Shown piece after piece: positions 1-5,345 of a DNA stretch of 6,198 bases; positions within the stretch are counted from its first letter, which is position 1, and every line of letters starts with the position of its first letter. Origin of the DNA: Methanomassiliicoccales archaeon (GTDB lineage: Archaea > Thermoplasmatota > Thermoplasmata > SG8-5); NCBI GenBank assembly GCA_030636255.1, contig DAOVXH010000110.1, positions 1 through 6,198 on the forward strand. Reading direction: 5' to 3'. Below the pieces are notes generated by a model, which was not told the DNA's origin, did not search any database, and was given only the letters and a program-made list of their open reading frames with translations. A program made the position numbers and the translations under genes.

Positions 1-3000
1 CCCACCAGCTACAGTTGATGGTAATGGACCTGACAAAGGATTACACACTGACCAATGACATTGACATGGACATAACGAACCCGGCACAGATGTGGGGAAC
101 TAGCCTGACCCAGGGAAAAGGATTCCTGCCTGTGGGCACTGATATTTCCTCATTCGGCGGCTCCCTTGACGGTGCTGGATTTTCCATAAGTGACCTGTTC
201 ATAAATCGAACAACTGATTATAACGGATTGTTCGGCTACGGTGGCTCGGGCAATTCTTTAAAAGATATTACGCTAATAAACGTCAATGTGACTGGCGGTC
301 AGCGGACCGGCAGCTTGATGGGTTTTAATTTCCTAGGAGTCACCACAGACTGTACAGTATACGGCAAAGTCAAAGGAAGCGATATTACAGGAGGTCTGGT
401 TGGCCACGGTGCCGCAGGAGTATACAGAAGATGCACAACCAATGTAACCACAACAGGAACCGGCAATAATGTTGGAGGCTTGATAGGATTCTCTGCTTAC
501 CACGTTTCAGGCCATATTGCGAATTGCACCACATACGGAGAGACCGATGGAGGAGATGCCACTGGTGGCCTATTAGGATGGTCCAATTCAAATATTGTGA
601 GAGACTCTGCCAGCTATGGCAATACCAACGGAAATGCAATCACAGGCGGCCTGATTGGAAGCCATCAGTCCCATGACATTAACAACTGTTCCAGTCATGG
701 AAATATTAACAGTGGGTACATTGCAGGCGGTCTGCTGGGCGAGAGCGATGGAACTGTCATAAATTGCTACAGCACAGCAAACATCATTGGAACTAGCAGC
801 ATAGTAGGAGGTTTTGTTGGACGCATGAATAGTGGAACAATCTCAGAAAGTTATGCCACTGGAGACGTGACAGGGGCCGGAAACAATGTGGGCGGTTTTG
901 TAGGTGAAAATCATGGAAGTATTATCAATTGTTATGCTTGGGGCAATGAGGTAGGCGTCGATAATATTGGTGGATTCTTTGGCTGGCATCAGGCTGGTTC
1001 GATAGATAACTGCTATAGCACAGGAGACCAGTCAGGAGGTAACAGTGTGGGCGGATTTGGTGGTATCAGAATAGGACCCAACCCAACTAGCTGCTTCTGG
1101 GACAATGAAACCTCAAGCCAGACATGGAGCGGTGCTGGTACAGGCAAATATACAAGTGAAATGATGAGCCAGGCAACCTTTGACCCACCATGGAATTTCA
1201 ATACCATCTGGGGAATTGCAGAAGGCAGTACCTACCCTTACCTGAGAGCCATGTTACCTGGACCAGTTCTTAATGTCAATACAATGGAGAATTTCACAAC
1301 AATACAGGCAGCAATTGATGATGCTGATACACTGGACGGGCACACCATTACTGTGGAAAACGGAACTTATGTTGAAAATGTGATTGTGGACAAGCAATTG
1401 ACAATCATTGGCAACGGCTCTGCCAACAGTATAATAGATGGAGGCGGAGCTGGCTATGTTATCCAGATAACAGTGGACGAAGTCACAATCTCTGGATTCA
1501 ATATAACCAATGGAGATGATGGAGTTTATTTGGACAATGTTCTTAACTGTTCCATAGAGAACAATAATATTTCTAGCAATATCTACGGTATTCGAGCCGA
1601 AACATCATCATCAAATTATATTGAAAACAACAATGTCTCGAACAATAACTATGGAATTGCCATATCACTTGCCAGTAAATACAATAACATAACAAACAAC
1701 AATGCATCTTCCAACAATAACTATGGAATATTCCTATCATCCTTCTGCAACTCCAATAACATAACAAATAATACTGCATCTTCCAATGGCCTGGTTGGAA
1801 TCTACCTCGAATCGTCCAGTAGCTATAATAATATAACAAACAACACAGCATCCTGGAACACCCAGATTGGAATCTACCTATGGTCTTGCAATTACAATAA
1901 TATAACAAATAACACAGCCTTGGACAATGTGCGGGGAATCCGCCTATGGACTTCTAGCTACAACAATATCACAAACAACAATTTATCCCAGAACAATGAA
2001 TATGGAATCTATCTATGGACTTCCAGCAATAACAATATTACTAAAAACAATGCGTCAAATGCAGTAAATGGAATCCGACTGGAGAGCTCCGAGAACAATA
2101 CTATTTCCAACAATACTCTTTGGAGCAATGGTGATGGGATTTGTGTATTCCAGTCCTCTAATAATAACAATGTTTTGGGCAATGACATCCACGATGTTCC
2201 AGGCCAGGGAATTTATGTGGGCACCAGTTCAATATTCAATAGCTTCGAGAACAACACATTAACCAATATCAACAGCGCCGGAATATACATCCAGTCAAAT
2301 GACAATGATATTATTGGAAACAATTTCTCCATGGGAACGTCCTTCAGCGTTTATCTGGACAGCTGTAATGACATAAATATCATTGGCAACAAGATATCAG
2401 GTGGCAATTTCGGCACATTCATCAGAGATTCACCAAATATCATAGTTGAAGGAAACAATATCACCAATACAGGAACTGCTGTATATGGTGAGAACGCTGA
2501 TAATATCATAGTTGATGACAATGATTTGCACAATAATAATGTGGCAATATATTTCCTTTCTGGCTCCTATAATTGCACAGCAATAAACAACCGGGCTAAC
2601 TACTCAACTTCCTACAGTATCAGTATGGAAAATTCTGCAGTCATTACCATAAAGAATAATACAATCGAAAACGGCACAGTTGGAACAAGCTGGGCAATAT
2701 TCATGTGGAACATCAACAGGGCCAATATCTCATACAATAAGCTATCAAACAATGAGGGGGGCATAAGGATGGAGTCAAACTGCCACAACAATACTATCTC
2801 ATACAATAATGCCAGCTCGAACAATGAACACGGAATTTACCTGGTCTCTTCCAACTACAACAATATAACAAACAACAATGCAAGCTCAAACAGCAACAGA
2901 GGCATCTACCTGGACTCTTCCAACTACAATAATATCACAGACAATAAGGTATACTCGAACAACTTTGGAATCAACCTATTAAGTTCCAGCAACAATACCC

Positions 3001-5345
3001 TCACAAACAACAATGTCAGCTCAAACAATATACGTGGAATCTTCCTCAGCGATTCCAACGATAACAATGTCACAAACAACAAGGTATACTCGAATACCCA
3101 ATATGGAATCTACCTGTCCTCTGTCAACAACAACACCTTCACAGGCAATAGTGTCTCGGACAATATAATATATGGAATTTACATCACTGGCTCCACTGAC
3201 ACCCTAATCTATCACAATAACTTCATTGGAAACACAAACCAGGCATATGATGATGGCTCCAATACCTGGGACAATGGCTACCCCTCTGGAGGAAACTACT
3301 GGGATGATTATGGCGGTGTAGATATCATGGGCGGTCCTGCACAGAATATTCTAGGAAGCGACAGTCTGGGTGATACGCCATATGCCAGCATTCTGGGCGG
3401 TTCCAATGAGGATAATTATCCATTATGGAATCCAATAGATTTTGTTGATGCCGCGGCTCCGATATCCTCAGTTGATACAATAACCCAATACTGGTGGAAT
3501 ACCGGCCCTCTGGTGATAACTGCCACAGCCGATGACCAGGGAAGCGGTGTTGCCAATGTTACTCTGTGGTATAGACACAGCGCGGACAATACAACGTGGG
3601 CCACTCCATGGGAGAACTTAGAAACAGATACTGTGCTTCCATGGAACTGGACATTCACATTCCCGGATGGTGAAGGTTACTACGAGTTCTTCTCCATTGC
3701 CAATGATACAATAGGCAATACAGAGGTAATGAAGGTAGCTGCCGAGGAGATATGCGGCTATGATACAACTGCACCAACAGTTGATGCAGGAACTGACATG
3801 AACATGAACGGCTTGTTCATACAAAACGCGTATTCCAGTGATGCCCTGTCCGGAATCGCAGACTATGAATGGACAATACTATCCGGCCCGGGAACAGTGA
3901 CTTTTGGCTCTGCAAATACAGAGGACACGAATATTACAACTGAAGAGGATGGTATTTATGTCATTCAACTTAATATAACTGACAATGCTGGAAACTATGG
4001 AGTCAGCAATTTCACACTGATATGGGACACTATTGATCCTGTGGTGAACCCCGGTGCCGACATCATATCTAATGGCCAGTTTATACAAAACGCAACTATT
4101 TCAGATAGTCTTTCAGGCATTTTCAATATTTTCTGGTCACATTCAGGAAGCCCAGGCACAATTACATTTGGCAACCAAACAAGTGAAGATCCAACAATAG
4201 AAGCTGATAATGATGGAGAATATATCATTAGTCTCGCAGTAAGAGATGTTGCTGGCAACTATGGGTACGGCCAGTTCACACTTATCTGGGACACAACCGC
4301 CCCAGTAATTGATGTTTCAGATGTGGTTAATGAAACAGGCATCTGGTTCAATGTCACCGATGAAAACCTGGATACTGTGTATTATCTCCAGGGTGGAGGT
4401 AATATTTCCACCACCAGTTCCTTTGGTATCGCGACAGTAGGTATGAATCCAGGCTGGTACAATTACACCATCTGGGCATTTGACCTGGCAGGAAATTCCG
4501 CTTCCACCATAGTTACAGTGTTCATTGAAGAGGCAGAACCCCCAGTAGTCATAGACACTACACCTCCAACAATAACAGACACCGACCCGGAAGATGGAGA
4601 CACCGAGGTATCAACATCCACAGACATTGAAATATCATTCAGCCAGCCAATGGACACTGCAACAATACAGGCGGCCTTCGGAATCTCCAATATCACATCA
4701 AATGCAACAACACTGTCCTATGCCTGGAACTCTGATAATACCACATTGACAGTATCATTCAGCTCGACACTGGACCCGGACACAACATACACAATCATCA
4801 TAGATACCGGGGCAAAGGATGCCAATGGAACTGCAATGGCCAGTGATTATGAGTTCAGCTTCACAAGCTTTGTTGATACAGATGATGACGGAACACCTGA
4901 CACAACAGACACAGATGATGACGATGATGGTGTACCAGACACTGAAGATGCATTCCCACTGGATGATACTGAAACCATTGACACCGACGGTGATGGCATA
5001 GGCAATAATCTTGATCCAGACGATGATGATGATGGTATTGGTGATGACGATGACCTGAACCCCCTGGACGACACAATCGGAGCAGAGGAGGAGGGCAGCA
5101 TCGAGGATTACATGTGGATTATCCTGATACTGCTGGCAGTTATTGTAGGGGTCATTGTACTGTTCATGATAATGAGCAAGAAGACCAGCCCCATGTTGGT
5201 TGACAAGGAAGAGGACGAGAGCGAAGAGCCAGATGATGAGGACCATGAAGATTCAGAGGATGTTGAAGAGCCAGTGGAGGAAATGTCATCGGATAGTTCA
5301 GAAGTTGAATCATCAGAAATACAGGAGCCAGAAGAGGAAATTTAA
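1..5345 (+). CDS. Giant modular cell-surface protein (GLUG repeats, NosD-like beta-helix, Ig-like modules, Asp-rich stalk, C-terminal membrane anchor), 5' partial
   Basis: At least 1780 codons are open from the left edge (first complete codon at nt 3) to TAA at 5343-5345. The true start lies upstream: codons before the TTG at nt 15 read H-Q-L-Q and continue the lead-in usual for GLUG proteins (LQLMVMDL...YTLTNDIDM), so neither the TTG at 15 nor the ATG at 18 is the natural start. The signal peptide, if any, is outside the window. Numbering from nt 15, the order is GLUG turns (~71-370), NosD/PbH1 beta-helix (~416-1137), Ig-like module (~1138-1249), three 88-residue modules (1250-1513), Big_5-like domain (1514-1620), Asp-rich segment (1621-~1690), membrane helix (~1700-1720) and acidic tail. 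No catalytic motif is recognisable. The expected location is the outer face of the cytoplasmic membrane, with only the tail inside. No archaeosortase-type PGF signal is seen. The domain reading is strong. The function (adhesin, envelope scaffold or glycan binding) is inference. Confidence 0.9.
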   Translation, partial: HQLQLMVMDLTKDYTLTNDIDMDITNPAQMWGTSLTQGKGFLPVGTDISSFGGSLDGAGFSISDLFINRTTDYNGLFGYGGSGNSLKDITLINVNVTGGQRTGSLMGFNFLGVTTDCTVYGKVKGSDITGGLVGHGAAGVYRRCTTNVTTTGTGNNVGGLIGFSAYHVSGHIANCTTYGETDGGDATGGLLGWSNSNIVRDSASYGNTNGNAITGGLIGSHQSHDINNCSSHGNINSGYIAGGLLGESDGTVINCYSTANIIGTSSIVGGFVGRMNSGTISESYATGDVTGAGNNVGGFVGENHGSIINCYAWGNEVGVDNIGGFFGWHQAGSIDNCYSTGDQSGGNSVGGFGGIRIGPNPTSCFWDNETSSQTWSGAGTGKYTSEMMSQATFDPPWNFNTIWGIAEGSTYPYLRAMLPGPVLNVNTMENFTTIQAAIDDADTLDGHTITVENGTYVENVIVDKQLTIIGNGSANSIIDGGGAGYVIQITVDEVTISGFNITNGDDGVYLDNVLNCSIENNNISSNIYGIRAETSSSNYIENNNVSNNNYGIAISLASKYNNITNNNASSNNNYGIFLSSFCNSNNITNNTASSNGLVGIYLESSSSYNNITNNTASWNTQIGIYLWSCNYNNITNNTALDNVRGIRLWTSSYNNITNNNLSQNNEYGIYLWTSSNNNITKNNASNAVNGIRLESSENNTISNNTLWSNGDGICVFQSSNNNNVLGNDIHDVPGQGIYVGTSSIFNSFENNTLTNINSAGIYIQSNDNDIIGNNFSMGTSFSVYLDSCNDINIIGNKISGGNFGTFIRDSPNIIVEGNNITNTGTAVYGENADNIIVDDNDLHNNNVAIYFLSGSYNCTAINNRANYSTSYSISMENSAVITIKNNTIENGTVGTSWAIFMWNINRANISYNKLSNNEGGIRMESNCHNNTISYNNASSNNEHGIYLVSSNYNNITNNNASSNSNRGIYLDSSNYNNITDNKVYSNNFGINLLSSSNNTLTNNNVSSNNIRGIFLSDSNDNNVTNNKVYSNTQYGIYLSSVNNNTFTGNSVSDNIIYGIYITGSTDTLIYHNNFIGNTNQAYDDGSNTWDNGYPSGGNYWDDYGGVDIMGGPAQNILGSDSLGDTPYASILGGSNEDNYPLWNPIDFVDAAAPISSVDTITQYWWNTGPLVITATADDQGSGVANVTLWYRHSADNTTWATPWENLETDTVLPWNWTFTFPDGEGYYEFFSIANDTIGNTEVMKVAAEEICGYDTTAPTVDAGTDMNMNGLFIQNAYSSDALSGIADYEWTILSGPGTVTFGSANTEDTNITTEEDGIYVIQLNITDNAGNYGVSNFTLIWDTIDPVVNPGADIISNGQFIQNATISDSLSGIFNIFWSHSGSPGTITFGNQTSEDPTIEADNDGEYIISLAVRDVAGNYGYGQFTLIWDTTAPVIDVSDVVNETGIWFNVTDENLDTVYYLQGGGNISTTSSFGIATVGMNPGWYNYTIWAFDLAGNSASTIVTVFIEEAEPPVVIDTTPPTITDTDPEDGDTEVSTSTDIEISFSQPMDTATIQAAFGISNITSNATTLSYAWNSDNTTLTVSFSSTLDPDTTYTIIIDTGAKDANGTAMASDYEFSFTSFVDTDDDGTPDTTDTDDDDDGVPDTEDAFPLDDTETIDTDGDGIGNNLDPDDDDDGIGDDDDLNPLDDTIGAEEEGSIEDYMWIILILLAVIVGVIVLFMIMSKKTSPMLVDKEEDESEEPDDEDHEDSEDVEEPVEEMSSDSSEVESSEIQEPEEEI
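225..1064 (+). repeat. GLUG-type repeat array, eleven turns of about 27 residues
   Basis: The G-[GSL]-[LF]-x-G core (GGLVG, GGLIG, GGFVG and variants) recurs with its first Gly at residues 71, 99, 126, 154, 184, 211, 238, 265, 293, 319 and 346, a spacing of 26-30 residues (about 81 bp). Each core is followed by a variable hairpin and a segment such as INCYSTG. This is the pattern of the GLUG family, found in secreted and surface proteins and generally taken as a beta-solenoid-like stalk; some members are adhesins or IgA-protease relatives. The first two cores (NGLFG, GSLMG) are degenerate, as is the last (GGFGG). The array closes with a conserved cap, SCFWDNETS...GTGKYTSEMM...YPYL (residues ~359-410), typical of the end of such arrays. 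DNA identity between turns is low, so the duplications are old. Confidence 0.87.
1260..3425 (+). repeat. NosD/PbH1-type right-handed parallel beta-helix, about 26 coils
   Basis: The domain opens with an N-terminal cap (FTTIQAAIDDADTLDGHTITV, then NGTYVENVIVDKQLTIIG) characteristic of pectate-lyase-like and NosD helices. Coils of 22-24 residues follow with the consensus [YR]GI-[YF]-L-x-[ST]-S-x-x-N-N-I-T-N-N-x-[AV]-S-S-N. The C-terminal cap (LIYHNNFIGNTNQAYDD...NYWDDYGGVD...DNYPLW) is typical of NosD-like domains in archaeal surface proteins. The family folds as a stacked three-faced helix, often binding or processing carbohydrate. I see no clustered Asp/Arg set marking a polysaccharide lyase or hydrolase site, so a structural or binding role is likelier. 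Coils near 1640-2090 and 2760-3200 are close to consensus; those between are more diverged. Asn-rich turns create many N-x-S/T sequons. Confidence 0.88.
3426..3761 (+). other. Ig-like (beta-sandwich) module following the beta-helix
   Basis: Residues ~1138-1249 read as a single beta-sandwich: TQYWWNTGPLVITATADDQGSGVANVTLWYRHS, then DNTTWATPWENL, then a strand-rich end (WTFTFPDGEGYYEFFSIANDTIGN). The order ADDQGSGV, YRHS, GYYEF and SIANDTIGN matches an Ig-like spacer common in large archaeal and some bacterial surface proteins, where it usually follows a repeat domain. It probably spaces the helix from the membrane. It is longer (about 112 residues) than the three modules after it and clearly different from them until its end, where the sequence passes into the next module's D-T-T-A-P opening. 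Confidence 0.65.
3762..4553 (+). repeat. Three tandem Ig/PKD-like modules of exactly 88 residues
   Basis: Modules open at nt 3762 (DTTAPTVDAG), 4026 (DTIDPVVNPG) and 4290 (DTTAPVIDVS), and the following Big_5-like domain opens at 4554 (DTTPPTITDT), so each step is 264 bp. Modules 1 and 2 are clear paralogues. Both carry N-G-x-F-I-Q-N-A near the start, D-x-L-S-G-I, then S-G-x-P-G-T-[VI]-T-F-G (approximately), then E-D-G-x-Y-x-I or D-G-E-Y-I-I, then D-x-A-G-N-Y-G and F-T-L-I-W at the end. Module 3 has lost most of these, keeping the length, the opening and a YTIWAFDLAGNSAS end. The fold is probably Ig- or PKD-like, with D-x-A-G-N close to the last strand, as in many extracellular spacer modules. 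Their role is inferred as rigid spacers. Confidence 0.75.
4554..4874 (+). other. Big_5-like Ig domain
   Basis: Residues 1514-1620 begin DTTPPTITDTDPEDGDTEV and continue with TDIEISFSQPMDTATIQAAF, then LSYAWNSDNTTLTVSFSSTLDPDTTYTI, then AKDANGTAM and YEFSFTS. This is the recognisable order of the bacterial/archaeal Ig-like domain 5: P-x-x-G-x-x-x-V, then I-x-[IV]-x-F-[SD]-x-[PE]-M, then L-x-P-x-T-x-Y-T-[VI], then D-x-x-G, then F-[ST]-F-[TS]. Such domains occur as terminal spacers in secreted and surface proteins. The length of about 107 residues is normal. It sits between the 88-residue modules and the Asp-rich stalk. Confidence 0.82.
4875..5085 (+). repeat. Asp-rich TSP3-like calcium-binding stretch
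   Basis: Residues 1621 to ~1690 contain repeated D-x-D-x-D-G-x-x-D units (DTDDDGTPD, DTDDDDDGVPDTEDAFPLDD, DTDGDGIGNNLDPDDDDDG). These resemble thrombospondin type 3 repeats, which bind Ca2+ through stacked Asp side chains. The DAFPLD-D-T-E-T element within it is widespread in archaeal and bacterial membrane-anchored surface proteins just before the anchor. It probably forms a calcium-stiffened stem. The DNA is rich in GAT/GAC triplets (for example around 4911-4932 and 5020-5052), so this is the part of the gene most prone to in-frame length change. Confidence 0.82.
5112..5342 (+). other. C-terminal transmembrane anchor and acidic cytoplasmic tail
   Basis: Residues ~1700-1720 (WIILILLAVIVGVIVLFMIM after Y-M) form one uninterrupted hydrophobic helix directly followed by S-K-K, a positive stop-transfer signal that puts the C-terminus in the cytoplasm. 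The remaining roughly 56 residues are dominated by Glu, Asp and Ser, with few hydrophobic residues, and end E-P-E-E-E-I. The tail is probably disordered. Retention is by a plain membrane helix; there is no LPXTG and no PGF-type sorting motif at the end. Confidence 0.85.
5342..5345. other. Convergent gene ends: both stop codons inside one TTAA
   Basis: The + strand gene ends with TAA at 5343-5345, and the - strand gene ends with TAA reading 5344 to 5342. The four bases TTAA are self-complementary, so the coding regions overlap tail to tail by four bases. No intergenic spacer exists, and no hairpin plus T-run is apparent on either side, so any transcription end signal for one gene must lie inside the other. 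Confidence 0.93.

Noticed and set aside
15..20. TTG at 15 or ATG at 18 as the start of the large gene
   Set aside because: The frame is open to the left edge and the codons before it fit the conserved lead-in to a GLUG array. No signal peptide follows either codon, as would be needed for a surface protein.
1573..1908. 111-residue open frame on the - strand opposite the beta-helix
   Set aside because: Its Cys/Tyr/Leu-rich repetitive protein is the complement of the Asn-rich coil repeats and shows no independent coding signal.
1640..3200. CRISPR-like array, because of regularly spaced repeats of about 69 bp
   Set aside because: The repeats are imperfect and in frame, with a period of 22-24 codons, and encode beta-helix coils. 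There is no constant repeat alternating with unrelated spacers.
1260..3425. True NosD, the copper-handling protein of nitrous oxide reductase maturation
   Set aside because: Only the fold is shared. The domain is one part of a giant anchored protein, and no nos genes are nearby in this window.
4875..5085. Dockerin or EF-hand domain
   Set aside because: The Asp-rich units lack the paired 12-residue loop and helix pattern of dockerins or EF-hands and fit TSP3-like repeats better.
4755..5246. 163-residue open frame on the - strand opposite the Asp-rich region
   Set aside because: It mirrors low-complexity GAT/GAC-rich coding DNA, has a biased Ile/Val/Cys composition with no domain, and lies wholly inside a well-supported gene.
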